In this document: one piece after another, positions 1-8,588 of the stretch
How the letters are laid out: each line of letters begins with the position of its first letter
Numbering within the stretch: position 1 is the first letter of the stretch
From: an uncultured Bacteroidota bacterium
GTDB taxonomy: Bacteria > Bacteroidota > Bacteroidia > Flavobacteriales > Flavobacteriaceae
Length of the DNA stretch: 16,905 nt
Direction: 5' to 3'
Assembly: GCA_903920835.1 (NCBI GenBank)
Contig: CAIXNQ010000262.1
Location: 1 to 16,905 of the forward strand
The notes under the pieces: generated by a model
What the model was told of the DNA's origin: nothing
The model's input: the letters and a program-made list of their open reading frames with translations, nothing else
Databases searched by the model: none
Program-made: the position numbers and the translations under genes

Positions 1-1
1 G

Positions 2-829
2 AAGGTGTCACTCGGATTTCTAGAATTGGCGTTTGCGTTCAAGTTTTTGTCAAAAGCCGACTTGGTTTTACAGTTGCATTATTTTGAAAGAGAATCATTT
101 TTAGCAATATGGATTGCTATTTTCGGCACGTGGGGCATTTATCTTTTAGGTAAAATAACACTTCCTCACGACTCGCCAATTGCGCATCTTTCTGTTGGTC
201 GATTAATGATGGCATTGATCGTGCTGGCTTTTACCGTCTACATGATTCCGGGACTTTGGGGTGCACCACTAAAATTAATTAGTGCTTTTCCTCCTTCCGA
301 AGAATACAGCGAAAGTCCCCACGGTGTTGGAGCAACAGCTAGTGCAGTCATTTCAAACGAAATATTGCCCGATGGCGCCGAAAGAAACAAACACGGATTG
401 ATGGTTTTTATGGATTATGACAAAGGGCTGGCTTATGCCAAACAAATAAAACGACCGATTTTGCTTGATTTTACTGGGCATGCCTGCGAAAATTGTAGGA
501 AAATGGAGAACAACGTTTGGACCGACAGCAATGTTTCAAAACTATTAAAAGAAGAGGTCGTCATCATTTCACTATTTGCCGACGACAAACGACCTTTGCC
601 TAAAGAACAACAATTTACCTCAAAAACTACAGGCTCAATAATCGAAACCATTGGCGATAAATGGACCGATTTAATGATATCTAAATATAAAACTAACACG
701 CAACCGCTCTATGTATTAATTGGTTTAGACGGAGAAAACCTCAATCAAAAGACTCCCACTACGAGCTATGACCCCGATGCACAATTATTTTTTAAATGGT
801 TACAAGAGGGTATAGCTAATTTTAAGTAA
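2..829 (+). CDS. DsbD-like thiol:disulfide interchange protein, C-terminal part (5' end outside window)
   Basis: The reading frame is already open at the left edge, so this is the 3' part of a longer gene; the GTG at position 5 is an internal Val codon, not a start. Numbering residues from that codon, about 1-25 resemble the end of a DsbD/CcdA transmembrane helix bundle (GFLELAFAFKFLSKADL). Helices follow near 32-49 and 66-83. After a polar linker there is a thioredoxin-like domain from about 130 to 274. It carries the redox motif CENC (161-164, within TGHACENCRKME) and a likely cis-proline at 234 (TQPLY). In DsbD-type proteins the membrane part passes electrons from cytoplasmic thioredoxin to the periplasmic thioredoxin domain, which reduces periplasmic disulfides or supports cytochrome c maturation. 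The N-terminal domain cannot be assessed here. No convincing terminator was seen after the stop. Confidence 0.88.
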   Translation, partial: KVSLGFLELAFAFKFLSKADLVLQLHYFERESFLAIWIAIFGTWGIYLLGKITLPHDSPIAHLSVGRLMMALIVLAFTVYMIPGLWGAPLKLISAFPPSEEYSESPHGVGATASAVISNEILPDGAERNKHGLMVFMDYDKGLAYAKQIKRPILLDFTGHACENCRKMENNVWTDSNVSKLLKEEVVIISLFADDKRPLPKEQQFTSKTTGSIIETIGDKWTDLMISKYKTNTQPLYVLIGLDGENLNQKTPTTSYDPDAQLFFKWLQEGIANFK

Positions 830-1216
830 TCAAAAGCAATACATCAAGAATTAACCAAATTGCGTAATTTATTTTCTAATTAATCAAACTTAGCGATAGA
901 TAAAAAGTTTTCCATGAATAACTTTGAAAATTTTACTTCATTATGTTGTAAGATTTGTTAGATTTGTTAGATATAAATTGGGTAGCTTCTATTGTCTTAA
1001 ACAAACTTTATTGCTATTTATTCAAAGAAACAAACGCTTTAATAAAAATTACTGGTTTTTGGTAATGAGTTCAAAAATAGTTAGTTGTTTTTCATTTTTA
1101 GATTATTTAAATTACCATATTCAAAATGAAAAGGACATTGACATTCCTTGGCGATACTAATTTTAAAACAATATTTAGTTATTTTTTTTTCTGACAAACC
1201 TAGTTTTTTTACATAA
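830..1216. other. AT-rich stretch without a convincing gene
   Basis: This stretch of about 390 bp lies between the DsbD-like gene and the barrel remnant. It contains only short open frames on both strands without a family signature, and a two-copy 9-bp tandem repeat at 951-968 (AGATTTGTT). A -7-like TAGATTTG overlaps that repeat at 959-966 but has no well-spaced -33 partner. The part from about 1126 may hold the decayed 5' end of the following barrel gene: an ATG at 1126 opens a short frame, MKRTLTFLGDTNF, that stops at 1192, but homology to a signal peptide cannot be shown. Confidence 0.5.
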
Positions 1217-1696
1217 CAGAAAGAGCCAAGAAAAATTATTAAAAACAAAAATGTTATAAAATTAGGAACTATTAAATTTTTGGTAGGACAAATATTAGAT
1301 ACTACATTTGAAAACATTTATTCAAAATACTTCACTTTTGGTGGTTCTATTTTAATTAATTTTGATCAACCAGGAAGCCATTATTCTGAAGATTTTTCTT
1401 TAACGCCATTTGCACGAATGTATTTTCTGGAAACCAACGAGTTTGGGGCTAAAGGTTTTTTTGCAGAGAGTTTTGTAAAATATATTTCAGGAACATATTA
1501 TCTAAATAGTTATCAAAACGAATATTCTGTAAAATATAATGTGCCTTCAATTGGAATAAGTTTAGGAAAGAAATGGATTAATAATTCTGGATTTATACTT
1601 GAGTTATTGGTCGGTTTCGGTAGAAACTTTGGTGCATCTGGAGCAAATCCAAGTGTTAATTTCCGAGGTGATATGAATTTTGGATACCGTTTTTAA
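1217..1696 (+). pseudogene. DUF3575-like outer-membrane beta-barrel protein, 5'-truncated remnant
   Basis: The open frame runs from just after a stop at 1214-1216 to TAA at 1694-1696. The only usual-type start in it is TTG at 1280, which would give 138 residues. The C-terminal part has the alternating aromatic and glycine-rich strands of a small barrel and ends in GYRF, a typical C-terminal barrel signal with final Phe. The pattern FSLTPFARMYF, then GFFAESFVKY, GISLGKKW, LELLVGFGRNFG and NFGYRF resembles the DUF3575 family of Bacteroidota. Codons upstream of the TTG (NVIKLGTIKFL, from about 1250) also fit the family's first strand, so the real protein began further upstream. That upstream part has no ATG in frame and no signal peptide, which an outer-membrane protein needs. 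I infer a decayed gene, broken by the stop at 1214 or by a frameshift. A TTG-started functional protein is less likely. Confidence 0.6.
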
Positions 1697-1723
1697 TCGC
1701 TTCAAATTAAGTAATATTATTTC

Positions 1724-1756
1724 AAAAAAGGAGCAACACTATGCTGCTCCTTTTAT
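1724..1756. terminator. Bidirectional intrinsic terminator between barrel remnant and acs
   Basis: The perfect 10-bp stem AAAAGGAGCA (1726-1735) / TGCTCCTTTT (1745-1754) has a 9-nt loop. A run of T follows the stem on the plus strand and a longer one follows it on the minus strand, where six A at 1724-1729 read as T. It lies just beyond the stop codons of two convergent genes, so it can end both transcripts. Confidence 0.8.
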
Positions 1757-1778
1757 AGTTATTTTACTATTTATCTAT

Positions 1779-3686
1779 TTACAGTTTGCCTGCCTTGATT
1801 TCTTCTACAATTTCAGGATTCAGCAAGGTGGTGATGTCGCCAAAATTAGAGTAATCGCCTTCGGCAATTTTACGTAAAATTCTGCGCATGATTTTTCCAG
1901 ATCGGGTTTTGGGCAATCCTGATACAAACTGAATTTTATCAAGTTTCGCAATTGGTCCGATATGGTCAGAAACGTGTTGGTTAATCTCGATGGAAAGGTT
2001 TTCTTTATTTCGAGATTCGCCTGTTTCTTTAAGGATTACAAATCCATAAAGTGCATTTCCTTTAATATCATGCGGAAAACCAACAATAGCGCTTTCGGCA
2101 ACTGCTGGGTGTTCGTTAATAGCGTCCTCAATTGGTGCTGTGCCCAGATTATGTCCAGAAACGATTACCACATCGTCAATTCTACCTGTGATTCTATAAT
2201 AGCCCACCTCATCGCGAAGTGCACCGTCGCCAGTAAAATATTTGCCTGGAAATGTCGAGAAATAGGTGTCTTTATAGCGTTGGTGATCGCCCCATATAGT
2301 TCTGGCAATTCCAGGCCAAGGAAATTTTATGCAAAGACTTCCCACCACTTGGTTGCTCTCGATTTCATTTCGTTTTTCGTCCATTAAAACAGGTTGAATT
2401 CCTGGCAATGGCAATGTTGCATACGTTGGTTTTGTTGGTGTCAGAAAAGCAAGAGGCGAAATCATGATACCTCCTGTTTCGGTTTGCCACCAAGTGTCCA
2501 CCACTGGGCATCTTTTGCCACCAACGTGATCGTTAAACCAGTGCCAGGCTTCTTCATTGATAGGTTCGCCCACGGAGCCAATTACTTTCAATGATTTTAA
2601 AGGATATTTTTGAACAAACTCTAGATTTTCTTTTGCCAAAGCTCTAATGGCTGTTGGGGCAGTATAGAATTGCGTAATTTTATGTTTTTCGATAGTTTCC
2701 CAAAAACGACTAAAGTCAGGGTAGGAGGGAACACCTTCAAAAATAACAGTGGTTGCACCGTTTAATAATGGCCCATAAAGTATGTAGGAATGTCCCGTAA
2801 TCCAACCGATGTCGGCGGTGCACCAAAAAATATCGTTTTCTTGATAATCAAAAACGTTTTTAAAAGTATAGGCAGAATAAACCATATAACCGCCCGTGGT
2901 GTGCACCATTCCTTTTGGTTTTCCGGTAGAACCAGAGGTATATAAGATAAATAATGGATCTTCTGAATCCATAATTTCAGCGATGTTATTGTCAGAAGCA
3001 TCGTCAAGAAGTGGTTGTAACCATTGGTCACGAGCGAGTTTCATTTGAACTGTAGTGTGGGTTCTTTTGGCAACCAAAACACTTTCAACAGTTGAACATT
3101 TTTCTAAAGCTTCGTCGATAATTCCTTTTAAATCTATGGTTTTATTGCCTCTATAACCACCGTCAGAAGTGATGACCATTTTGCAACCGCTGTCATTGAT
3201 TCGAGAAGCCACTGCCGAAGCTGAAAAACCAGCAAAAATAACTGAATGAATAGCTCCAATTCTAGCACAAGCAAGGGTTGCAACAGCCAAATCTGGAATC
3301 ATAGGTAAGTAAATGCACACACGATCACCTTTTTTGATGCCTTGTTCACGCAACACATTTGCCATTTTAGAAACCCTAACATAAAGGTCGTTATAACTGA
3401 TGTGCTCGGCAACTTCGTTGGGATCGTTAGGTTCAAAGATAATTGCGGTTTTGTTGCCTCTTCTAACCAGATGACGATCGATACAGTTTTTAACAATATT
3501 AACTTTGGCTTCTGTAAACCATTTAATACGGGCTTCACCCATATCAAAATCGATTACTTTTTCCCAGGTTTGGTACCAAGTGAAATTTTCTTCGGCTATT
3601 TTTCCCCAGAATTTTCGAGGCTCACGGATTGATTTTTTGTAGTGTTTAAAATATTCTTCTAAACTTTCTATTTTATAGTAACTCAT
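1779..3686 (-). CDS. acs: Acetyl-CoA synthetase, AMP-forming
   Basis: This 635-residue protein is close to the usual family length. It activates acetate to acetyl-AMP and then acetyl-CoA in the cytoplasm, feeding the TCA cycle when acetate is used. Visible motifs are the N-terminal ACAS-type region (about 10-65), the P-loop-like [11 protein letters not shown] (249-259), [14 protein letters not shown] (288-301), [10 protein letters not shown] (397-406) with the Trp that limits the acyl pocket to acetate, YFTGDGA (483-489), the hinge region GRIDD (501-505) and [11 protein letters not shown] (592-602). K598 in the last motif is the catalytic lysine that is reversibly acetylated in characterised Acs enzymes. 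Position 513 in SGHNLGT is Asn where the commonly quoted motif has Arg. The ATG at 3686 follows an A/T-rich leader with no Shine-Dalgarno sequence. It is monocistronic, diverges from the ABC-F gene, and has its own promoter about 70 bp upstream. Confidence 0.97.
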   Translation of the reverse strand: MSYYKIESLEEYFKHYKKSIREPRKFWGKIAEENFTWYQTWEKVIDFDMGEARIKWFTEAKVNIVKNCIDRHLVRRGNKTAIIFEPNDPNEVAEHISYNDLYVRVSKMANVLREQGIKKGDRVCIYLPMIPDLAVATLACARIGAIHSVIFAGFSASAVASRINDSGCKMVITSDGGYRGNKTIDLKGIIDEALEKCSTVESVLVAKRTHTTVQMKLARDQWLQPLLDDASDNNIAEIMDSEDPLFILYTSGSTGKPKGMVHTTGGYMVYSAYTFKNVFDYQENDIFWCTADIGWITGHSYILYGPLLNGATTVIFEGVPSYPDFSRFWETIEKHKITQFYTAPTAIRALAKENLEFVQKYPLKSLKVIGSVGEPINEEAWHWFNDHVGGKRCPVVDTWWQTETGGIMISPLAFLTPTKPTYATLPLPGIQPVLMDEKRNEIESNQVVGSLCIKFPWPGIARTIWGDHQRYKDTYFSTFPGKYFTGDGALRDEVGYYRITGRIDDVVIVSGHNLGTAPIEDAINEHPAVAESAIVGFPHDIKGNALYGFVILKETGESRNKENLSIEINQHVSDHIGPIAKLDKIQFVSGLPKTRSGKIMRRILRKIAEGDYSNFGDITTLLNPEIVEEIKAGKL

Positions 3687-3752
3687 AATCTATTAATTTT
3701 AGTTTTATTAATTATATTTTAGATGATGTTATAACTTGCAATTTGACTTTTA

Positions 3753-3786
3753 CAAAGATAATTTATTTTCAATACGCTATACACAA
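3753..3786 (-). promoter_or_regulatory. Predicted acs promoter
   Basis: On the minus strand the Bacteroidota -7 box TATCTTTG (plus-strand 3753-3760, CAAAGATA) has a TTG (plus-strand CAA 3784-3786) 23 nt upstream, at the long end of the usual spacing. The leader to the acs ATG would be about 60 nt. Confidence 0.55.
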
Positions 3787-3975
3787 TAAGTTTAATTCTT
3801 CGTTAAGTTTCATGTTTTGTTGACCACTTATAAAAAAATTTCTTGCTATAAATAAAATTATTGATAAATAGATAAAAAAATTAACACATTAATATTTAAT
3901 TCATCTTAAAACTTTCGAGCAATATTTAACCATCCATTTATCTTATTCAAAATAAATCAGATTCGCTTTTCCTGC

Positions 3976-3983
3976 TATCTTTG
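3976..3983 (+). promoter_or_regulatory. Predicted -7 element of the ABC-F gene
   Basis: TATCTTTG matches the TAnnTTTG consensus and lies 59 nt before the ATG. No TTG lies at the usual 17-23 nt spacing upstream, so the call rests on the -7 box alone. Confidence 0.4.
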
Positions 3984-4042
3984 CACCTTTAAAAAAATAA
4001 GACACTTTCTGCAATCTATAACATTCTAAATTTTAAACCGAT

Positions 4043-5677
4043 ATGATTACTGTAAACGATATCTCTGTTCAATTTGGCGGAACTACTCTTTTTAGCGACG
4101 TTTCGTTTGCCATTAACGAAAACGACAAAATCGCTTTGATGGGTAAAAACGGTGCTGGAAAATCCACATTGCTAAAAATTATTGCAGGTCATGCGAAGCC
4201 TTCAACCGGAAATATTTCGGCACCAAAAGAAGCCGTGATTGCCTATCTGCCACAGCATTTATTGGCCACCGACGGTGCAACTGTAGTTGAAGAAGCTTCA
4301 AAAGCTTTTGGCGAAATCTTTAATATGAAAGCCGAAATTGACCATATTAATGAGCAACTCACCGTTAGAACTGATTATGAATCTGACGAATATATGAAAC
4401 TTATTGAACGGGTTTCTGATTTGAGCGAAAAATTCTATGCTATCGAAGAAGTGAATTATGAAGCCGAAGTCGAGAAAATCTTGACAGGTCTAGGTTTTGT
4501 TAGAGAAGATTTTAAGCGACAAACCACCGAGTTTTCGGGCGGTTGGAGAATGAGAATCGAACTTGCAAAGATTTTACTTCAAAAACCAGACCTTATTTTG
4601 CTTGATGAGCCCACCAACCACATGGACATTGAGAGCATTCAGTGGCTTGAAGATTTTTTAATAAATTCGGCAAAGGCAGTTGTAGTTATTTCGCACGACA
4701 GGGCTTTTGTTGACAACATTACAAACCGCACCATAGAGGTTACTATGGGCAGAATATATGACTATAAAGCCAAGTATTCTCATTATTTAGAGCTCCGAAA
4801 AGACAGACGAATGCACCAGCAAAAAGCTTATGACGAGCAACAAAGAATGATTGCCGACAACCGTGCTTTTATTGACCGATTCAAAGGAACTTTTTCTAAA
4901 ACAGATGCCGTTCAATCGCGCGTAAAAATGCTCGAAAAGCTCGTGATTGTTCAAGTTGATGAGGTGGACACTTCTGCTTTGAAGTTAAAATTTCCTCCTG
5001 CGGCACGGTCGGGTCAATATCCAGTTATTGTTAAAGATTTATCAAAGTCTTATGGTGATCATGTGGTCTTTAAAGACGCTAATATCGTCATAGAACGTGG
5101 TCAAAAAGTGGCGTTTGTCGGAAAAAATGGCGAAGGTAAATCTACAATGATCAAAGCCATTATGAAGGAACTTGAAATTGATAGTGGCAGTGTAGAGATT
5201 GGTCATAATGCACAAATTGGTTATTTTGCTCAAAACCAAGCCGCACTTCTTGACGAAAATGCTACTATTTTTTCGACCATAGATGATATAGCAGTGGGCG
5301 ATGTTCGTACAAAAATCAAAGACATCCTTGGTGCTTTTATGTTTCATGGCGATGACATTACAAAGAAAGTCAAGGTGCTTTCGGGAGGTGAAAAAACACG
5401 TTTAGCAATGATTAAATTACTACTCGAACCAGTCAATTTATTGATACTAGACGAACCATCTAATCACTTAGATATGAAAACGAAAGACATAATCAAAGAT
5501 GCGCTGCGCGACTTCGACGGAACATTAATCTTAGTTTCACATGATCGTGACTTTCTTGATGGTTTAGCGACCAAAGTTTTTGAATTTGGAAACAAAAGAG
5601 TTAAAGAACACTTTGAAGACATTGCTGGATTCTTGGCACATAAAAAAATGGAAAGTCTGCGTGAAATTGAGAAGTAA
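4043..5677 (+). CDS. ABC-F family ATPase (YbiT/EttA-like)
   Basis: This 544-residue protein has two ABC ATPase domains in one chain and no membrane segments, as in ABC-F proteins. These act on the ribosome to relieve stalls or regulate translation and are not transporters. Domain 1 has Walker A GKNGAGKS (34-41), the signature FSGGW (164-168), Walker B LILLDEPTNHMD (184-195, catalytic E189) and H-loop His218. The charged helical linker (about 245-305, with RRMHQQKAYDEQQ) is the P-site tRNA interaction motif region. Domain 2 has Walker A GKNGEGKS (360-367), LSGGE (446-450), LLILDEPSNHLD (466-477, E471) and H-loop His500. The length and the SGGWRMR signature fit the housekeeping YbiT-like branch, but antibiotic-resistance ABC-F proteins share this layout, so the subfamily is an inference. 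It is a single-gene unit with its own promoter and terminator. Confidence 0.93.
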   Translation: MITVNDISVQFGGTTLFSDVSFAINENDKIALMGKNGAGKSTLLKIIAGHAKPSTGNISAPKEAVIAYLPQHLLATDGATVVEEASKAFGEIFNMKAEIDHINEQLTVRTDYESDEYMKLIERVSDLSEKFYAIEEVNYEAEVEKILTGLGFVREDFKRQTTEFSGGWRMRIELAKILLQKPDLILLDEPTNHMDIESIQWLEDFLINSAKAVVVISHDRAFVDNITNRTIEVTMGRIYDYKAKYSHYLELRKDRRMHQQKAYDEQQRMIADNRAFIDRFKGTFSKTDAVQSRVKMLEKLVIVQVDEVDTSALKLKFPPAARSGQYPVIVKDLSKSYGDHVVFKDANIVIERGQKVAFVGKNGEGKSTMIKAIMKELEIDSGSVEIGHNAQIGYFAQNQAALLDENATIFSTIDDIAVGDVRTKIKDILGAFMFHGDDITKKVKVLSGGEKTRLAMIKLLLEPVNLLILDEPSNHLDMKTKDIIKDALRDFDGTLILVSHDRDFLDGLATKVFEFGNKRVKEHFEDIAGFLAHKKMESLREIEK

Positions 5678-5752
5678 CATAAAAATATTAATTTTTACGA
5701 TTGCTAAATTTCCTCTTTACAATTAGCGATCTATGAATAACAAATATTTTAA

Positions 5753-5792
5753 AAAGGGATATCAAAATATTATTTTGATGTCCCTTTTTTTT
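5753..5792. terminator. Bidirectional intrinsic terminator between the ABC-F gene and lysA
   Basis: A 16-bp stem, 5753-5768 (AAAGGGATATCAAAAT) with 5772-5787 (ATTTTGATGTCCCTTT), contains one U-G pair and a 3-nt loop. T-runs follow on the plus strand (to 5792) and on the minus strand (five T). It can end both the ABC-F transcript and the lysA transcript, whose genes converge here. Confidence 0.88.
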
Positions 5793-5902
5793 ATTTTATT
5801 AATTACACCCAACGGGTTAACTTATTAATTAATGAACAAATTTATTACAAAATAATTAGAATCTTATATAGAATTATTACGTAATGATTTTATATTAATG
5901 TA

Positions 5903-7102
5903 CTATAACATAATTTGATTTTTCAACAGATCATCAAAATTTTCACGGGTTCTAATCAAAAGAGGTTTTTCATCAAGCCATAAAACTTCTGCGGGTTTAT
6001 AGCGAGAGTTGTAATTTGAAGACATAGAAAAACAGTAAGCCCCAGCATTTTTAAAACATAAAATATCGCCTTCTTTGATTTCATTAATCTTGCGATTGTT
6101 GGCAAAAGTGTCGGTCTCACAAATATATCCAACGACGGTGTAAAATCTTTCTTTTCCTTTTGGGTTCGATAAATTTTCTATTTGATGTTCAGCACCATAA
6201 AACATTGGTCGGATAAGATGATTGAAGCCACTATCGATGCCTGCAAAAACAGTAGAAGTGGTTTGTTTTACTACATTAACTTTGGCAAGAAAAAAACCGG
6301 CTTCGCTCACTAAAAATTTTCCGGGTTCAAATGCTAATGTGAGTGATTTGCCATATTCTTTTTCAAATTGAAGGAAACGTTTTGTTAGTTTTTTGCCCAA
6401 TTCTTCAATGTTTGTTTCAATATCTCCTTTTTTATAAGGTACTTTAAAACCGCTACCAAAATCAAGAAATTCTAAATTTTTAAATTGTTTAGCCGATTCA
6501 AAAAGAATTTCAGAAGCGTAGAGAAAAACTTCAATATCAAGAATATCAGAACCAGTGTGCATGTGAATTCCGTTGATTGTCATTTTCGTATTTTCAACAA
6601 TTCTAAGTACGTGAGGAATTTGATAAATTGAAATACCAAATTTGCTGTCAATATGACCTACAGAAATATTTTGATTTCCGCCCGCCATTACGTGAGGATT
6701 AATTCGGATGCAAACGGGAATTGATGGGTGTTTTGTTCCGAATTGTTCAAGAATAGATAAATTGTCTATGTTGATTTGAACGCCCATCAATGCTACTTCT
6801 TCAATTTCTTCAAGTGAAACACCATTGGGTGTAAAAATAATTTCGTGCGGTTCGAAACCTGCATGCAAACCGAGTAAAACTTCTTGAATAGAAACGGTGT
6901 CAATATTAGCACCCATCTTCTTAAAAAACTGTAAAACAGCAATGTTAGACAATGCTTTTACGGCATAATTAATACGAAGATATTCAATTTTTGAGAAAGC
7001 ATTTTTTAATTTGTTGTATTGAAATTGAATTTTATTGGCGTCGTAAACATACAAAGGAGTAGCGAAATTATCAGCTAAATATAATAAATCAGAAGTTTTC
7101 AT
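5903..7102 (-). CDS. lysA: Diaminopimelate decarboxylase
   Basis: This 399-residue PLP enzyme of alanine-racemase fold type III is near the usual family length. It decarboxylates meso-diaminopimelate to L-lysine, the last step of lysine synthesis, in the cytoplasm. The N-terminal barrel has the PLP lysine K49 in NYAVKA, HMHTGSDI (180-187), the phosphate-binding glycine segment LDFGSGFKVPY (213-223) and EPGKFLV (259-265). The C-terminal part has the active-site GYICETDTF (325-333), with Cys328 contributed to the partner subunit in the dimeric family, and GAYCFSMSSNYN (354-365). The glycine segment reads FGSGF where many homologues have GGG. Related group IV decarboxylases are the alternative, but the CETD motif and length favour LysA. 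It stands alone, convergent with the ABC-F gene, and its promoter lies almost at the start codon. Confidence 0.93.
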   Translation of the reverse strand: MKTSDLLYLADNFATPLYVYDANKIQFQYNKLKNAFSKIEYLRINYAVKALSNIAVLQFFKKMGANIDTVSIQEVLLGLHAGFEPHEIIFTPNGVSLEEIEEVALMGVQINIDNLSILEQFGTKHPSIPVCIRINPHVMAGGNQNISVGHIDSKFGISIYQIPHVLRIVENTKMTINGIHMHTGSDILDIEVFLYASEILFESAKQFKNLEFLDFGSGFKVPYKKGDIETNIEELGKKLTKRFLQFEKEYGKSLTLAFEPGKFLVSEAGFFLAKVNVVKQTTSTVFAGIDSGFNHLIRPMFYGAEHQIENLSNPKGKERFYTVVGYICETDTFANNRKINEIKEGDILCFKNAGAYCFSMSSNYNSRYKPAEVLWLDEKPLLIRTRENFDDLLKNQIML

Positions 7103-7112
7103 TTTTTATTGG

Positions 7113-7142
7113 CAAATTTATCATTAGTAAACTAGAAAACAA
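7113..7142 (-). promoter_or_regulatory. Predicted lysA promoter
   Basis: On the minus strand the -7 box TAAATTTG (plus-strand 7113-7120) lies 19 nt from a TTG (plus-strand CAA 7140-7142), a very good match to TTG-N19-TAnnTTTG. Only 10 nt separate the box from the ATG, so the transcript would have almost no leader. Confidence 0.6.
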
Positions 7143-7264
7143 ACTAATGCTTTAACAATAACAAATTAGCGAAGAATTGTTAAAAGCAAAAGCAATCTAT
7201 GTGATAGAGAATAAAACCTTGAAATAAAAAAATGATAATAAGTATTAAATATAATGAATTTTTC

Positions 7265-7272
7265 TATTTTTG
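7265..7272 (+). promoter_or_regulatory. Predicted -7 element of sucC
   Basis: TATTTTTG matches the TAnnTTTG consensus 34 nt before the sucC ATG. No TTG was found at the usual distance upstream. Confidence 0.45.
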
Positions 7273-7306
7273 TTGCACTTTTTAAAAACAGTAAAATTTT
7301 CAAACA

Positions 7307-8500
7307 ATGAACATACACGAATATCAAGGAAAAGAAATTTTAGCAAGCTATGGCGTTCGCGTGCAACGTGGAATAGTTGCTAACAATCCTGTTGAAGCAG
7401 TAGCTGCTGCCAAACAATTAACAGCCGAAACTGGAACCAGTTGGTATGTTGTTAAAGCCCAAATTCACGCAGGTGGACGTGGAAAAGGTGGTGGTGTTAA
7501 ACTTGCCAAAAACCTTGAACAAGTAGAACAAATTTCTGAACAAATCATCGGAATGAATTTAATCACACCTCAAACTTCGGCTGAAGGTAAAAAAGTTCAT
7601 AAAGTGCTTATTGCTGAAGATGTTTATTATCCAGGAGAAAGTGAAACTTCAGAGTTTTATGTTTCTGTACTTTTAAACAGAGCTAGAGGAAGAAACATGA
7701 TTATGTATTCAACTGAAGGCGGAATGGACATTGAGGAAGTTGCAGAACATACACCTCACTTAATTTTTACTGAAGAAGTTGATCCAAACGTAGGACTTCA
7801 AGGTTTTCAAGCAAGAAGAATTGCTTTTAATCTAGGACTTTCTGGAAATGCATTTAAAGAAATGGTTAAATTCATAGATTCTTTATATAATGCTTACATC
7901 GGAAGTGATGCTTCAATGTTTGAAATTAATCCAGTTTTAAAAACTTCAGATAATAAAATCTTGGCTGTAGATGCAAAAGTAAATATTGATGATAATGCAC
8001 TTTACCGTCAAAAAGTTTATGCAGACATGCGAGATGTTCGTGAAGAAAACCCTATTGAAGTTGAAGCAAAAGAAGTAGGTTTAAATTATGTTGACCTAGA
8101 CGGAACCGTTGGTTGTATGGTTAATGGTGCTGGTTTGGCAATGGCAACAATGGATTTAATTAAATATGCAGGTTTTGAACCAGCTAATTTCTTAGACGTT
8201 GGTGGAACTGCAGATGCAAAAAGAGTTGAAACAGCTTTCAGAATCATCTTGAAAGATCCAAACGTAAAAGCGATTTTAATCAACATTTTTGGAGGAATCG
8301 TTCGTTGCGATAGAGTAGCACAAGGTGTTGTTGACGCTTACAAAAATATGGGGGATGCTATTAAAGTTCCAATTATTGTTAGACTACAAGGAACTAATGC
8401 AGAAATCGCAAAAGAATTAATTGACAATTCAGGAATGCCTATTTTGTCAGCAGTTCAATTTCAAGAAGCCGCAGACCAAGTTAAAGCTGCATTGAGCTAG
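7307..8500 (+). CDS. sucC: Succinyl-CoA synthetase (succinate-CoA ligase) beta subunit
   Basis: This 397-residue protein has the normal length for the beta subunit. With the alpha subunit SucD it interconverts succinyl-CoA and succinate with ATP or GTP formation in the TCA cycle. The N-terminal ATP-grasp domain starts MNIHEYQGKEIL and has the nucleotide loop AGGRGKGGGV (55-64) and the metal-binding EINPV (206-210). The C-terminal ligase domain has MVNGAGLAMATMD (271-283), FLDVGGTAD (295-303) and INIFGGIVRCD (325-335), which contacts the phosphohistidine of the alpha subunit. No sucD is adjacent: the gene is followed at once by a terminator, so the alpha subunit must be encoded elsewhere. The start is the first ATG, after an A-rich leader without a Shine-Dalgarno sequence. 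Confidence 0.97.
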   Translation: MNIHEYQGKEILASYGVRVQRGIVANNPVEAVAAAKQLTAETGTSWYVVKAQIHAGGRGKGGGVKLAKNLEQVEQISEQIIGMNLITPQTSAEGKKVHKVLIAEDVYYPGESETSEFYVSVLLNRARGRNMIMYSTEGGMDIEEVAEHTPHLIFTEEVDPNVGLQGFQARRIAFNLGLSGNAFKEMVKFIDSLYNAYIGSDASMFEINPVLKTSDNKILAVDAKVNIDDNALYRQKVYADMRDVREENPIEVEAKEVGLNYVDLDGTVGCMVNGAGLAMATMDLIKYAGFEPANFLDVGGTADAKRVETAFRIILKDPNVKAILINIFGGIVRCDRVAQGVVDAYKNMGDAIKVPIIVRLQGTNAEIAKELIDNSGMPILSAVQFQEAADQVKAALS

Positions 8501-8519
8501 AAATATAATTCAAAGAAAT

Positions 8520-8546
8520 ACTGTCTAAAATTTACAGTTTTTTTTT
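8520..8546 (+). terminator. Intrinsic terminator of sucC
   Basis: A 5-bp stem, ACTGT (8520-8524) / ACAGT (8534-8538), is followed by a tract of nine T. The stem is short, but the T-run and the position 20 bp after the stop support it. Confidence 0.55.
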
Positions 8547-8551
8547 AATTA

Positions 8552-8584
8552 TTTTTGCGAGAATAAAAAAAATAATTATTTTTG
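8552..8584 (+). promoter_or_regulatory. Predicted promoter of a small RNA downstream of sucC
   Basis: The -33 element TTTTTG (8552-8557) and the -7 box TATTTTTG (8577-8584) are separated by exactly 19 nt, an excellent fit to the Bacteroidota promoter consensus. It starts just after the sucC terminator and no protein gene follows on this strand. Confidence 0.6.
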
Positions 8585-8588
8585 CAGT

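Larger units (their letters stand above)
3687..4042. other. Divergent control region between acs and the ABC-F gene
   Basis: This 356-bp A/T-rich intergenic region holds the outward-facing predicted promoters for acs and the ABC-F gene. I see no further gene, clear operator palindrome or riboswitch-like fold in it. Its middle (about 3790-3960) is very A/T-rich and could hold activator sites that cannot be identified by eye. Confidence 0.5.

Noticed and set aside
951..968. Two-copy 9-bp tandem repeat AGATTTGTT
   Set aside because: Two short copies in A/T-rich DNA are expected by chance and no array continues.
924..1160. Open frame of 78 codons on the plus strand after the DsbD-like gene
   Set aside because: It has low-complexity composition, no family signature, no promoter with a proper -33 partner and no conserved N-terminus. 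The FVRFVR start is only the 9-bp tandem repeat.
1081..1317. Minus-strand frame of 78 codons with a hydrophobic segment
   Set aside because: It overlaps the barrel remnant in antisense. The hydrophobic stretch comes from A/T-rich DNA, and there is no promoter or relative in view.
1962..2387. Long antisense frame inside acs
   Set aside because: It is a shadow of the acs codons on the opposite strand, with no family-like sequence. Similar antisense frames inside the ABC-F, sucC, mutS2 and glycosyltransferase genes were rejected for the same reason.
5807..5817. Short palindrome ACCC-AAC-GGGT after the ABC-F terminator
   Set aside because: A 4-bp stem with no T-run or operator context is not significant.
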